DNA from: Desulforamulus profundi
GTDB lineage: Bacteria; Bacillota_B; Desulfotomaculia; Desulfotomaculales; Desulfotomaculaceae
DNA: 64,000 nucleotides
Assembly: GCF_002607855.1 (NCBI RefSeq)
Contig: NZ_AWQQ01000146.1
Coordinates: forward strand, 1-64,000
Direction: 5' to 3'
The position numbers and the translations under genes were made by a program. Every line of letters begins with the position of its first letter. Within the stretch, counting starts at the first letter, position 1. The notes under the pieces were generated by a model, which made no database searches, was not told where the DNA came from, and worked only from the letters and a program-made list of their open reading frames with translations. This document shows positions 10,327 to 19,559 of this stretch, in pieces.

Positions 10327-11115
10327 TTATTGGTAGTTGGGTAAGTATTTGATTTCCGGTTCCCCGGTTGTTTCCTGTAATAGCCAGCCGGGAGACGGAT
10401 TGCTGCCGGACTGTAACGGAAAATATACGGGCGGCAGGACCGGCTTAGGTCTGGGACGCGGGTTCGCTGTTTCTTTAAAGGGATTTACCCTGCCAAAGGT
10501 CCAGTTCTTAATATCTTCCAGGGACAACCTGCCTTCCGGTGAATGCCCGGAAAAAATCATCAGAACAAATTTAGCCGTTACATCCCCCCGTGCCAGAATA
10601 TTGATGGGGCTATCTCCCGAAACCTCCGGCTTAACGGCCTCAAAAGCAATCTCTCTTAATTCCGTCAAGTTGGCCTGGTTCTCCAGAAAGTCAATGACTG
10701 CAATGATGCTGTTGTAGTCCCCCTTTAATACAACCTCCACAGGGAGAATATAATAAAATTCTTTATCTTGAATATCCATCGGTCGAAAGACGGTGAGACC
10801 AACATTTTCTGCCACCAGCTTGCGGTCCAGATTCACGATAAAAAGACCGTCCTGCATAATATGAGAGAATTTTTTGCTCGCCGCCGCATGTTGCACTCTG
10901 GTCTCTTCCTGAGATTGCAGGCCTTTTTCCATTCTTTTGTTGGCAGCATTCAGCTGGACTATGTTTTCCCTGGTTTCGGAGATGGCTTTTTTCGTTGAAA
11001 CATACTCCCTCACCTGGGGAAATAAAAAATACCAGGAGAATACGCCTATAATAAGGACCGGCAGCAGGTAGGTTACTATTTTCTTATCCCTGGGTGTTAT
11101 TTCGAGCTTCATCAT
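10327..11115 (-). CDS. pilO: Type IV pilus assembly protein PilO-like
   Basis: Inner-membrane alignment-complex component linking PilN to the pilus machinery. A short cytoplasmic N-terminus and one membrane segment (LLPVLIIGVFSWYFLF, residues ~17-32) are followed by a coiled coil (~35-75) and a ferredoxin-like domain with PVEVVLKGDYNSIIAVIDFLEN, the recognisable PilO signature. The C-terminal ~60 residues are proline-rich and not part of the core family. Its ATG overlaps the pilN stop (ATGA), so the pair is translationally coupled. Last gene of the operon. Confidence 0.85.
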   Translation of the reverse strand: MMKLEITPRDKKIVTYLLPVLIIGVFSWYFLFPQVREYVSTKKAISETRENIVQLNAANKRMEKGLQSQEETRVQHAAASKKFSHIMQDGLFIVNLDRKLVAENVGLTVFRPMDIQDKEFYYILPVEVVLKGDYNSIIAVIDFLENQANLTELREIAFEAVKPEVSGDSPINILARGDVTAKFVLMIFSGHSPEGRLSLEDIKNWTFGRVNPFKETANPRPRPKPVLPPVYFPLQSGSNPSPGWLLQETTGEPEIKYLPNYQ

Positions 11116-11845
11116 GGTTGAGCCTCCTTCAGGGGAGCCTCAATTTTAAAGGTATACTTACCCTCATCATCTTGAACAATTTCGATGAGTTCTACCTCGG
11201 ACAGGTATTTCAACTGATTCAGACTGTAAATAAATTTGCCGATGGACTCCAGCGAATAGCTGCCGCCTTCTATTACAGCGGTGTTTGGAGCAAACTCGGG
11301 TACTTTTGCTTTTTCCTTGCCCTTGGGATTACCGTTTTGGTTTTGCTGTATAGTAGACGGAGGGGGGTTTTTCCCGGGGATGCAGGCTGTGTTGCAATTT
11401 CCTCCGTTTTGCCGGGCACAGGATTCCTCTCCGGACCTTCGCTTTGCTGCTCCTTTGACTCAGTCTCATCCTCTGCTATGTAGGAAAGGTTTAATTTTGC
11501 CAACCAAACACCCTCAGGAACTCGTTCGTTTAAATCATATAAGAACTTCGGCCAGGTAGATCGCTCCTGCATCAAGTGATTGAAAGTGTTAATCTGGTTC
11601 TTCATCGCCTGCTGCTGCTTGCTCGTTTCGGAGAGCCTTGCTTGCGTTACCTGCAGTTGTTCCTGGTTTTGTTGTAAAGACTGCAATTCTTCCCTAAAGG
11701 AATTAAGCTCTATTTGAAAGTATCCATATCCAAAACCAAAAAGAGCAAACACCAGCGTACACAGCAGGTACGAAAGAAATTTCTTTGCACTCAGGGGCGG
11801 CTTTGGCTGCAGCTCTACCGGCAGGAGGTTTACACGGTAGTTCAT
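11112..11845 (-). CDS. pilN: Type IV pilus assembly protein PilN-like, frameshifted
   Basis: Partner of PilM and PilO in the inner-membrane complex. It begins MNYRVNLLP, the short peptide that binds PilM, followed by one membrane helix (FLSYLLCTLVFALFGFGY), a long coiled coil rich in Q and E, and the start of the periplasm-side domain (VPEGVWLAKLNLSY). The frame breaks in a run of six G on the plus strand near 11362-11367; one more base gives a continuation through IEGGSYSLESIGKFIYSLNQ to a stop overlapping the pilO start. The restored length is about 244 residues. Confidence 0.82.
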
Positions 11846-12915
11846 ATTAAAACCTCCCTTAGAGCTAAGCCAAAGGCCATGGTAAATTTAGGATGCAGTT
11901 CCTGAATTTTATCGGGCGCGGTCTTCAACTGGGGATAACCGATATGAACGGGTAAACCCAACTCAGCCTCAAGGATTAAGGCCAAGCCGTCAATTTTACT
12001 TCCCCCGCCTGTAATAACCAGTTGTTCAACAAATGTGTCTCTTTCCTGCAGGCGATAAAAGTCCAGGGAACGCCGGATCTCGGTTGCCAGCTCGGAATAC
12101 AGCAGGCTTTCATCCACCATACCCGGAGGCATGTCCACCTCCCTGGTTGCCGCGACCTCCGGAATAATTTCCAAATCATAATAGTCGGCAGCTATGTCGG
12201 TAATGTTATCCTGCTCACAATTGTTGACCTCTTCTGCCGGTTCCCTGTTGATATGGTTTAAATCGACGGATAAAGAGCGAACATAAGAAGGAACACCTTT
12301 TTTTATTACGATAAAGTGGCTGGTGGTGTGTCCGATGTCCACCACCGCCTGGATTTCCTTTCTTTCCGGGAAGCAGTGCTGCCCCTGAAACACCCGCCAC
12401 AGATTTAATGCCGGCAAATCAATGGCTGTCAGGGTTAAATTGGCCCGGTCAAAAACTTCATAGTAACGGTAGACTAAATTTTTGGGTGCAGCCACCAGTA
12501 ATACATTCAGCTGGGAGCCTTCCCCAAACTCATTCTTTTTCTCTTCCAAGACCACCGCCCGGATTTCCATATCCGGTACCGGGATAGGCATCAGTTTTTC
12601 CGCTTCCCAAACCACCGCCTTTTGCAGTTCGTCCTCGGGAATCGGGGGCATGGTGATTTGCTGGGTAATCACCCGCAGGCCGCCAATAAAAGAAACTACT
12701 TTTGACCTGCCAATACCGGCCTTAGCCGCTGCCTCTTTCAAGGACGCAGCAAGCTCAGCCACATCTCCCTTTTCCAAAGACTCAAGCCCGGGGCTGGGAT
12801 GGCTGATCTGCTGGCTGATTCGCAACGATTGGCCCTTCTTTTGCAGTTGTAGGATCTTGATGCTGTTTTGCCCTATATCTACGGCATTGATATTGTGGCT
12901 TGTCCAAAGCTTCAT
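11842..12915 (-). CDS. pilM: Type IV pilus assembly protein PilM (actin-like ATPase)
   Basis: A cytoplasmic actin-fold protein that binds the PilN N-terminus and couples to the motor ATPases. Nucleotide-binding motifs are visible: AVDIGQNSIKIL near the start, VVDIGHTTSHFIVIKKG in the middle and VITGGGSKIDGLALILEAELG near the end. ATG 12915 is chosen over an upstream start because GGAGT lies seven bases before it and MKLW matches the usual N-terminus. The gene overlaps pilN by four bases. Confidence 0.9.
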   Translation of the reverse strand: MKLWTSHNINAVDIGQNSIKILQLQKKGQSLRISQQISHPSPGLESLEKGDVAELAASLKEAAAKAGIGRSKVVSFIGGLRVITQQITMPPIPEDELQKAVVWEAEKLMPIPVPDMEIRAVVLEEKKNEFGEGSQLNVLLVAAPKNLVYRYYEVFDRANLTLTAIDLPALNLWRVFQGQHCFPERKEIQAVVDIGHTTSHFIVIKKGVPSYVRSLSVDLNHINREPAEEVNNCEQDNITDIAADYYDLEIIPEVAATREVDMPPGMVDESLLYSELATEIRRSLDFYRLQERDTFVEQLVITGGGSKIDGLALILEAELGLPVHIGYPQLKTAPDKIQELHPKFTMAFGLALREVLI

Positions 12916-12956
12916 TGTCTTTACTCCGAAGAATATTTGTAATATTAGGGTCACTG

Positions 12957-13398
12957 TCATTGGTGCTTGATAACCTTACCCTACCTGTTGAAACCGCTAC
13001 TTTGATATAAAGATATTTCTTTAGTTCACTTTGATATAAGGTGATGGTTCCGGGGGTGGCAGTTCCTCTGGCGCTTATATTCATAATGTTACCGCTAAAA
13101 GTAAAACGATAAAACTCCGTATTTGCTGGTAATTGCACCTTTTTTATTGTTTCAGTAGATTTATTAAGTTGATAATAATTATTGTAAAACTCAATCTTAT
13201 AGTACTCGCTGCTCTCTGCCAGTGCTTTTTGCTGTAGATACTTTATATCTGCTACTAACTGCCTGGCAGCACCTTCAAACCTGTATTCACTTATTTTTTC
13301 TGTAGTGATGGGAGGGTTACGGCTAAAAGAATACTAAAGATACAGAGAACAATGGCGACCTCCACCAAGGTAAAACCACCTCGGGAATTAATGCGCAT
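12957..13398 (-). CDS. GspH/FimT-like minor pseudopilin, frameshifted
   Basis: A minor prepilin that likely helps initiate the pilus. The N-terminus is a class III signal, SRGGFTLVEVAIVLCIFSILLAV, cut after the glycine by PilD and followed by the hydrophobic helix. The frame breaks near 13312: one added base gives LPSITTEKISEYRFEGAARQLVADI and leads into the second open segment with TATPGTITLYQSELKKYLYI and VAVSTGRVRL. The end is uncertain; a second one-base change would stop it at 12957, just before the pilM ribosome site, whereas the raw frame runs far into pilM. Confidence 0.68.
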
Positions 13399-13471
13399 AA
13401 CCTCACCTACTTTTATAGCAGAAATTCGTTAAAAACAGCGCAAATCCTCTAACATCTCACAATAATATACT

Positions 13472-14374
13472 TTAAAATACTGGGTATTTTTCCCTCCATT
13501 TTACCAGGACAGGCTTATACATTAACTGGTAAGTCACTGTTGCATCATTAACAAAATCCTGAACATCTTTATTCTTGCTTGGTTCAATATACTTGGCATT
13601 TTCTAATAATGAAATCGGGTCTGCAATAATTTTCCCGTAGGTTTTAGTATTCTTATTACCTGTAAAACTATTGGCATATATAACTGCCCAAACCTCCACC
13701 TGCCCTGCACCGCTTTTGACTTCTACCTGTCCGGAGCAAATTATTACTAAAATATCTTCATCACTATCATTATTTTTGCCATTGTCTTTATGCGGCTGAT
13801 GCGGTCTTAAATCAGCTGAAACAGTAACATTGCCATCTACAGCTATCAGCCATTGACCTTCGTAGATACCAGACAGATTGAGGTCACCTTTTCGGTAGTA
13901 AACCCCCGCAGAGTTGTTAGTTAAGTCCATGGTCTGGGAACTTACAGGAATACCGGTACTTTGATATTGATCAGGAGTTAAGGATTTTTTTACAGTTGCT
14001 ACTATTGTTTTTGTACTTAATGGTCGACCCTTTTGATCCTTGTAGATGCCGGTTGATTCAAGGTTCCACTCTTCCCCATCGGATTGACCTGTAAGTTTTA
14101 TTTGAACCTCTTGCCTGGGATCATTATTTAGCTGAGCCCCGGTTGACCAGTCATCCCCCAGTTTAAAATCCTTCACCTTCAGTTCGTGCATACACATCTC
14201 GGTACCGGCATCAGCCAGATAAAGGGCCCTGGTCATATTTACTTCATCGGCGGAACTCTGTTTTTCCTGGGATGCGTATTCAATAAAAACCCCTACCAAG
14301 ACCATTAGAATGGTGGTTACCATGATAACCACCGGCAGGGCCACTCCAGTTTTATCCTTCAATACCTTGTTCAT
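13472..14374 (-). CDS. PilX-like pilus assembly protein
   Basis: A 300-residue membrane-anchored protein beginning with a short basic N-terminus, then a hydrophobic segment (ALPVVIMVTTILMVLVGVFIEYAS) and the ALYLADAGTEM motif seen in PilX-type minor pilins. There is no class III cleavage signal with the FTLxE form. The rest is predicted to be extracellular and polar. It lies inside the pilin series, six bases after the PilW-like gene, so it is likely assembled with the pilus tip. Confidence 0.7.
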   Translation of the reverse strand: MNKVLKDKTGVALPVVIMVTTILMVLVGVFIEYASQEKQSSADEVNMTRALYLADAGTEMCMHELKVKDFKLGDDWSTGAQLNNDPRQEVQIKLTGQSDGEEWNLESTGIYKDQKGRPLSTKTIVATVKKSLTPDQYQSTGIPVSSQTMDLTNNSAGVYYRKGDLNLSGIYEGQWLIAVDGNVTVSADLRPHQPHKDNGKNNDSDEDILVIICSGQVEVKSGAGQVEVWAVIYANSFTGNKNTKTYGKIIADPISLLENAKYIEPSKNKDVQDFVNDATVTYQLMYKPVLVKWREKYPVF

Positions 14375-14379
14375 AACAG

Positions 14380-14952
14380 CTACTCCCTCAACAATTTGGG
14401 CGTTACTTTGGTAAGGATGGTATAGGAGTAGGGTTTACTATCATAAAGTTGATAGCCCTTTTCTATTTCCTTCTCGGAGCGATTATCCTTTTCTCCCTCT
14501 ATAGTTATGGTAACAGTACTACCTTGTTTACTAAATTTTACATTTTTTACATGATTAACAATGGGAGTATTCCCGTAAAATCCTGCACCATTATTGACAG
14601 CATACTCTATTTCTCTACCCGCAGAATCCAGGTAATATTTCACTTCTTTAATAGTTTCTTTGTTATCTTTACCTAACTCCACACGTTTAACGGAAATCCA
14701 AGGGGAGTCAGTAAAGTCCCCGGCAGGCTGAATTTCGACGGCCTGGCGAATATCGCGGGATATCCGATTAGCAGCAGTTCTTATATCATTATGGACATCA
14801 GCCCGGAAAACTTCTTTATTGGTTATTAATGTGGTATGAAATAAAAAGAAATAAGCTGTCCCTAAAAGCAAAGACAGCAAACCCGTAACTACCATTAATT
14901 CCATCAGTGTAAAGCCATTTTCCTGACGTAGTATCTTGATAAGGTGTTTCAT
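14380..14952 (-). CDS. PilW-like minor prepilin
   Basis: A 190-residue protein with a type III signal sequence, ENGFTLMELMVVTGLLSLLLGTAYFFLF, and Glu at mature position 5, needed for pilin polymerisation. Downstream residues show RISRDIRQAVEIQ, a feature of PilW/GspJ-like minor pilins. The surrounding genes give it a role in pilus priming. Confidence 0.75.
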   Translation of the reverse strand: MKHLIKILRQENGFTLMELMVVTGLLSLLLGTAYFFLFHTTLITNKEVFRADVHNDIRTAANRISRDIRQAVEIQPAGDFTDSPWISVKRVELGKDNKETIKEVKYYLDSAGREIEYAVNNGAGFYGNTPIVNHVKNVKFSKQGSTVTITIEGEKDNRSEKEIEKGYQLYDSKPYSYTILTKVTPKLLRE

Positions 14953-14964
14953 ACCTTTCCCACC

Positions 14965-15402
14965 TTAGCCTTTTCGCTTAATCGTATAGAGTGAAACCGT
15001 ATTTTTAGGCTGATTGTTGTTTTGATCCAAGTAGTATACCTTTACTGTTATGGAGTAAAAATTGGTGTCATTTGTGGTGCCATTTGAGCTCTTTATGACT
15101 GCTTTGTTATCTACGGCAACCTCATAGTAATATCCTTTGTAGTTCTCGAATCCCGGTTTCTGGTCTATGGGAGTACGGGGAACTGAATTACCCGGGTCAG
15201 CGGTGGCCAATCTCTCTTCCATGATGGCCTGGGCCAGGTTTACGGCTATGGTTTGCTCTTTGGCAGAATTGGCAGCTACCAGCCCGGTTATCAACACATT
15301 GGACACGGCTAAAATTACCATAGCCAAGAGGCTGGTGGCGACCAATATTTCCACCAAGGTTAAACCTTTTTTTTCGGATAAGCGACTTTTAACATTTAAC
15401 AT
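14965..15402 (-). CDS. PilV/GspI-like minor prepilin
   Basis: A 145-residue protein with the leader KKGLTLVEILVATSLLAMVIL (glycine at the cleavage site, Glu5 present) and the AQAIMEERLA region found in PilV/GspI minor pilins. It starts the minor pilin series ending with the GspH-like gene. Confidence 0.75.
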   Translation of the reverse strand: MLNVKSRLSEKKGLTLVEILVATSLLAMVILAVSNVLITGLVAANSAKEQTIAVNLAQAIMEERLATADPGNSVPRTPIDQKPGFENYKGYYYEVAVDNKAVIKSSNGTTNDTNFYSITVKVYYLDQNNNQPKNTVSLYTIKRKG

Positions 15403-15453
15403 TTACTGCACCAGCCGTTACCATAGATTTAAGTCTAAATTGTCAATATATTG

Positions 15454-15637
15454 TTAATGTGCCGCCGCACCGATTTGGGGAGCATCCGCTGCTGCCACCC
15501 AGGTTACCCACTGGCCAGTCCACTGGATTTTCCCGCTTGTTGCGCCATCACCATGATCAGATGATGGCGATGACCACCAGCAGCTCCACCAGGGTGAAGC
15601 CGCGGCTGTCGCGGCGCAGGCTCGGCAAACCGAACAT
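15454..15637 (-). pseudogene. Prepilin remnant with internal deletion
   Basis: On the minus strand ATG 15637 opens a perfect prepilin N-terminus, [18 protein letters not shown], which meets a stop at 15557-15559. In another frame just downstream a short segment SGKIQWTGQWVTWVAAADAP ends at 15454, as the tail of a pilin might. The middle of the protein is missing. This looks like a pilin that lost its centre, or an assembly collapse between similar pilin genes. About 170 bases upstream to the next pilin contain nothing I can name. Confidence 0.6.
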
Positions 15638-15808
15638 CAATGGCTCACATCCTTTCCCGGGAAAAGAGAACCCGGCTCACTGTTTTACCCCCGCCGGAAC
15701 AAGCGAACTGCGTGTTCCTGCCGGGGCCGAGTACTGCAAGTACCATCCGGCACTGGCAGCACTGTTAAGCAGACCCGGCGGCGGTAATTTCGACTACCTT
15801 ACCGTTCT

Positions 15809-16324
15809 TTACTGTTCTTTCGAAATCAGGATGCAGACTGTGCTACCGTTTTCCTTGACCACATCATCCCCTAAGTCCGCCTTTAACCTGGCGATAGATG
15901 CAGTCGGCACCGAGGTCAGCTCAAGCCACCTAGCAGTACCCCATCCAAATGTGGTGCCGCTGTTATCATTCTTGTAGGTATAAGTCCCACCCCACGGGTT
16001 CTTGCTCGGCCAGCGCTCCAGGTAAGGGCCGTTCCAGTTTTTGTAGTCATTTGATGAATTAGTACTACTAAACGGATTGCTTACAAATCCAGGATCCGTT
16101 CCATCTGTTTTACTATCACTCCACTTTCCCAAGTCAGTATAAAAATTCAGCGCCGCCGCTTTAATGGCCTTGTAGTCCGCTTCCGCTGCTGCTACTTTGC
16201 CCTTTTCAACGGCCTTGAAGGCGTTAGGTGCGATCACCGCGGCCAGGATGCCGATAATGGCGATGACCACCAGCAGTTCCACCAGGGTAAAACCCTTTTG
16301 ATTTTTCACCCTTCTTTTTAACAC
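15809..16324 (-). CDS. GspG-like major prepilin 1
   Basis: A 171-residue prepilin with [20 protein letters not shown] and a GspG-type body ([23 protein letters not shown], then [19 protein letters not shown]), which in relatives coordinates calcium. Together with the next gene it is the best candidate for the pilus major subunit. Both lie directly behind pilC in the riboswitch-controlled operon. Confidence 0.85.
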   Translation of the reverse strand: MLKRRVKNQKGFTLVELLVVIAIIGILAAVIAPNAFKAVEKGKVAAAEADYKAIKAAALNFYTDLGKWSDSKTDGTDPGFVSNPFSSTNSSNDYKNWNGPYLERWPSKNPWGGTYTYKNDNSGTTFGWGTARWLELTSVPTASIARLKADLGDDVVKENGSTVCILISKEQ

Positions 16325-16353
16325 TTAATTACCCCCTTATAATATTTTTTTAA

Positions 16354-16959
16354 TTAATTAGTAAAACCAACACAATAATATGTAGTATGTTGAGGCCAAC
16401 TGTTTGTCGGTCTGTACCTGAACATACCCGTTTTTAAATCACCGTCATCCAATGCTTTATCAATATCTAATACAATTTTTGATATTTGATCATCACTAAA
16501 ACCAGAACCGCCGAAATTAAGCTCTACACAGGGATCTGCTTTACCGTCATTATTAAAGTCTAAGGGTGTACTTCCATAGTTGTATACTCCCTGCCATTGG
16601 TACGTCCCGCCATGATTTCCCGCCCAGTACTGAGCTTCGGGCCACTTTTCCAGGTAAGGGCCGTTCCAGCCATCCACATTATTCTGGTTTTTCAAAAAGT
16701 CTATCCCACGGTAACTGTTACCGGTTGGGCCCCCGGCATAGTTGTCGTCATTGGGTGGAAAGGTGCCGGTATCTGCGTAGTAAGCCATGGCAGCACCTTT
16801 AATAGCCTTTAAGTCAGCCACTGCCCTTGCTATCTTTGACTTTTCCACCGCCCGGAAGGCATTTGGGGTAATAACGGCTGCCAAAACTCCGATTATTGCA
16901 ATGGCCACCAGTAATTCAACTAACGTAAAACCTTTTTCACCGTCCCTCTCTTCTTTCAT
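16354..16959 (-). CDS. GspG-like major prepilin 2
   Basis: A 201-residue paralogue of the neighbouring prepilin. It shares the leader [20 protein letters not shown] and the segment WNGPYLEKWPEAQYWAGNH. The C-terminal ~60 residues differ from its neighbour. Duplication of pilin genes here may explain the damaged third copy at 15454-15637. Confidence 0.85.
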   Translation of the reverse strand: MKEERDGEKGFTLVELLVAIAIIGVLAAVITPNAFRAVEKSKIARAVADLKAIKGAAMAYYADTGTFPPNDDNYAGGPTGNSYRGIDFLKNQNNVDGWNGPYLEKWPEAQYWAGNHGGTYQWQGVYNYGSTPLDFNNDGKADPCVELNFGGSGFSDDQISKIVLDIDKALDDGDLKTGMFRYRPTNSWPQHTTYYCVGFTN

Positions 16960-16992
16960 TTTTTGTCCATTTACCGCCTCTCCTTAAACTTT

Positions 16993-18234
16993 TTATAGCC
17001 CCTCCATCATAGTGCTCATCATCGGCATCATCACCGATAAAATGATAAACCCGACAATCCCGCCTAGAAAAACAATCAAAACCGGCTCGATAATACTGGA
17101 GAGCCTGCCTACTACGATGCTGACTTCCTTGTCATAAAAGATGCCGACCCTTTCCAGTAAGGTGTCCAGGGCGCCGGTTTCTTCGCCGACGGTGATCATT
17201 TTTATGACCATGGGTGGGAAGACGCCGCAGGCTTCGATGGGCTTGGACAATTCCTGGCCGTTGCGAACGCTTTCCTGGGCGCTGGTTACCGCTCGGGTGA
17301 TAATGACGTTGCCCACGGATTTCTTGACTACTTCCAGGGATTGGATAATGGGAACGCCACCTTTAAGCAAGGTCCCCAGGGTTCTGCAGAAGCGGGCGAT
17401 GATGATCTTGGTATAAATCGGTCCGAAAATGGGGGCTTTGATGGCCAGCTTGTCCAGGGTTTCTCTGCCCTTTGGACTTGATTTGATGCGCTTGTAGCCT
17501 AACGATACGAGAAGAACGATAAAGGGAATGAGATACCAGTAGTTAAGAATTGTACTGCTGACAGCCATGACAACACGGGTGGGAAGGGGTAGGGGAACGC
17601 CCATCCCCTCAATAACACTTATAATCTTGGGTAAGACGAAGGTTAATAAGAAAGAAAGGGCAAGCATGGAAAAGCCTAATACAACCAGCGGGTAAGTCAT
17701 GGCGGACTTTATTTTTTCGTTAACTTCATGCTCCCGCTCCAGGTGTTCGGCCAAGCGTTCCAGGACTTCATCCAGCACGCCGCCCAGTTCCCCGGCTTCC
17801 ACCATGTAAACAAAGATTTCCGGGAAGATGTGTGGAAATTTGGCAAAGGAATCTGCCAGGGTATTGCCTTCTTCAATGCTGGTGGTGATGTCCCCCAGCG
17901 CGTCCTTTAAGGCCTTTACCTCAGTCTGGTTGCGGGTGATATGTATGCAACTGATTAACGGGATGCCGGCATTAATGAGCGTGGAAAGCTGCCGGGAAAA
18001 GGTGGCCAGTTCCCTCAGTTTCACTTTTTTAGAACTTGCCTTTGTTTTTGTTACCTTGCTAATTGAAAGAAAATTTACACTTCTTTTAGCCTTTTGTTTC
18101 TTTTCGACTACATCTGTGACAAAGACCCCCTGTAGCCGAACATAACCGGCTACCTCGCTGGGGGACGCAGCCTCCATCATCCCTGTTATTAATTTGCCGT
18201 CACTGTTTCGACCTTTGTACTCATAAACAGGCAT
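16993..18234 (-). CDS. pilC: Type IV pilus inner-membrane platform protein PilC/GspF
   Basis: The platform protein that couples the PilB/PilT motors to pilin insertion. It is 413 residues with an N-terminal extension (MPVYEYKGRNSDGKLITGMMEA) and two repeated GspF domains. Each has the pattern FSRQLSTLINAGIPL / FCRTLGTLLKGGVPI and GNTLADSF / GQELSKPI. Three membrane segments are evident, the last at the C-terminus (VLIVFLGGIVGFIILSVMMPM). It is the first gene after the c-di-GMP riboswitch. Confidence 0.95.
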   Translation of the reverse strand: MPVYEYKGRNSDGKLITGMMEAASPSEVAGYVRLQGVFVTDVVEKKQKAKRSVNFLSISKVTKTKASSKKVKLRELATFSRQLSTLINAGIPLISCIHITRNQTEVKALKDALGDITTSIEEGNTLADSFAKFPHIFPEIFVYMVEAGELGGVLDEVLERLAEHLEREHEVNEKIKSAMTYPLVVLGFSMLALSFLLTFVLPKIISVIEGMGVPLPLPTRVVMAVSSTILNYWYLIPFIVLLVSLGYKRIKSSPKGRETLDKLAIKAPIFGPIYTKIIIARFCRTLGTLLKGGVPIIQSLEVVKKSVGNVIITRAVTSAQESVRNGQELSKPIEACGVFPPMVIKMITVGEETGALDTLLERVGIFYDKEVSIVVGRLSSIIEPVLIVFLGGIVGFIILSVMMPMMSTMMEGL

Positions 18235-18265
18235 GAATTCACCTCTAAAATGCTACCCGTGAACA

Positions 18266-18290
18266 ATAAATTCCAAGCATTGCTTGGAAT
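18266..18290 (-). terminator. Palindrome in the expression platform of the c-di-GMP riboswitch
   Basis: AAATTCCAAGCA and TGCTTGGAATTT are perfect arms directly 3' of the riboswitch aptamer on the minus strand. A short T-rich stretch follows and pilC begins ~30 bases later. It probably acts as the switchable terminator. Confidence 0.6.
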
Positions 18291-18297
18291 TTGCTTT

Positions 18298-18372
18298 TCG
18301 GTAGCCCGGCTGCCCTGCAAAATGTTTAGGCCCGTGGCTTTGCGTCCCTACCTTTCAATAGGTTTGCCGTTT
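18298..18372 (-). promoter_or_regulatory. Cyclic di-GMP-I (GEMM) riboswitch upstream of pilC
   Basis: Reading the minus strand, GGCAAACCTATTGAAAGG, GGGACGCAAAGCC, GGGCCTAAA and CAGCCGGGCTACC occur in the order and spacing of the GEMM-I aptamer, including the conserved CGCAAAGCC core. It lies between a promoter (18419-18447) and pilC, so it should set expression of pilC, the pilins and pilMNO in response to c-di-GMP. This matches known control of type IV pili by this riboswitch class in clostridia. Confidence 0.93.
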
Positions 18373-18418
18373 ATCGTATCTTATAAAAGTAATTCTAATA
18401 TTTGGATTGATAGTAAAA

Positions 18419-18447
18419 TTTTAATTGAAAAAGCAACTATCTGTCAA
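18419..18447 (-). promoter_or_regulatory. Promoter for the riboswitch/pilC operon
   Basis: TTGACA (18447-18442) and TTAAAA (18424-18419) are separated by 17 bases, about 45 bases upstream of the riboswitch aptamer. The perfect -35 supports sigma-A recognition. Confidence 0.7.
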
Positions 18448-18479
18448 CAAATGTAGTTATACAAAATGTTACAAAATTC

Positions 18480-19559
18480 TTAAACCTTTGCTAACATTTC
18501 TATATCAACAGCTTTTTCTCGCGCTGTTTCGGCAGATACGATCCCGTTTAAAACCAGGTTTCTCAGGGACATGTCCATGGTTTGCATGCCAAACCTGGCA
18601 CCTGTTTGAATTTGGGAGACAATCTGGTGGGTCTTACCCTCTCGAATCAGGTTGCGGATGGCAGGGGTGACAACCATAGTTTCCATAGCCACCACCCGTC
18701 CGCTGCCGTCCCGTTTGGGCAGCAGCTGCTGGCAGATAACCCCCTGCAGAGTACTGGAAAGCTGAATACGGATTTGCTGCTGCTGGTGGGGTGGGAAGGC
18801 ATCGATGATGCGGTCAATGGTTTGAGCGGCGCTGGTTGTGTGCAGAGTGGCCAGTACCAGGTGGCCGGTCTCGGCAGCAGTGATGGCAGTTGCCATGGTT
18901 TCCAAATCCCGCATTTCTCCCACCAGGATCACATCCGGGTCTTCCCGCATGGCCGCCCGCAGGGCATTGCCAAAGGACATGGAATCCTGGCCGATCTCCC
19001 GCTGGTTGACAATGCTTTTTTTATGAAAGTGCAGGTATTCAACGGGATCCTCCAGGGTGATAATATGGGAACTGGTTTCCGTATTGATCATGTCAATCAT
19101 GGCCGCCAGCGTGGTGGATTTCCCGCTGCCGGTGGGCCCGGTCACGAGAACCAGCCCCCTGGGTTTTCTGGCCAAATGACCGGTCACTTCCGGCAGTCCC
19201 AGTTCCTGCATGGTGGGGATTTGTGTCCGGATGATTCTCATGGCCATGGCCACTGAGCCCCTTTGTTTGTAGATGTTAATCCGAAAACGCCCGATGCCGT
19301 GAATGGAATAGGAAAAATCCACCTCTCCCATTTCCGTAAACTTTTTGTACTGGCCGGCATCCATGATGGCCCTGGCCATCTCCATGGTTTGCTCCGGCGT
19401 TAGTTTTGTTCTTGGCAGTTCCTGCTCAAAGGAGGACATGTTGTCCAGTGACTGCAGCAAGCCGTTGATGCGAAATACAGGTGGTTTGCCAACTGTAATA
19501 TGCACATCAGAGGCGTTTATTTTAGTACCGAAGCGCAAAATTGACTCGATGACGCTCAT
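18480..19559 (-). CDS. pilT: Type IV pilus retraction ATPase PilT
   Basis: A hexameric secretion-type ATPase that depolymerises pili. In 359 residues it has Walker A GPTGSGKSTTLAAM, the Asp box REDPDVILVGEMRDLET, the His box region HLVLATLHTTSAAQTIDRI, and the C-terminal segment with AIRNLIREGK and GMQTMDMSL characteristic of PilT. The start overlaps the pilB stop by four bases. It precedes the riboswitch promoter, so motor genes and structural genes are separately controlled. Confidence 0.95.
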   Translation of the reverse strand: MSVIESILRFGTKINASDVHITVGKPPVFRINGLLQSLDNMSSFEQELPRTKLTPEQTMEMARAIMDAGQYKKFTEMGEVDFSYSIHGIGRFRINIYKQRGSVAMAMRIIRTQIPTMQELGLPEVTGHLARKPRGLVLVTGPTGSGKSTTLAAMIDMINTETSSHIITLEDPVEYLHFHKKSIVNQREIGQDSMSFGNALRAAMREDPDVILVGEMRDLETMATAITAAETGHLVLATLHTTSAAQTIDRIIDAFPPHQQQQIRIQLSSTLQGVICQQLLPKRDGSGRVVAMETMVVTPAIRNLIREGKTHQIVSQIQTGARFGMQTMDMSLRNLVLNGIVSAETAREKAVDIEMLAKV

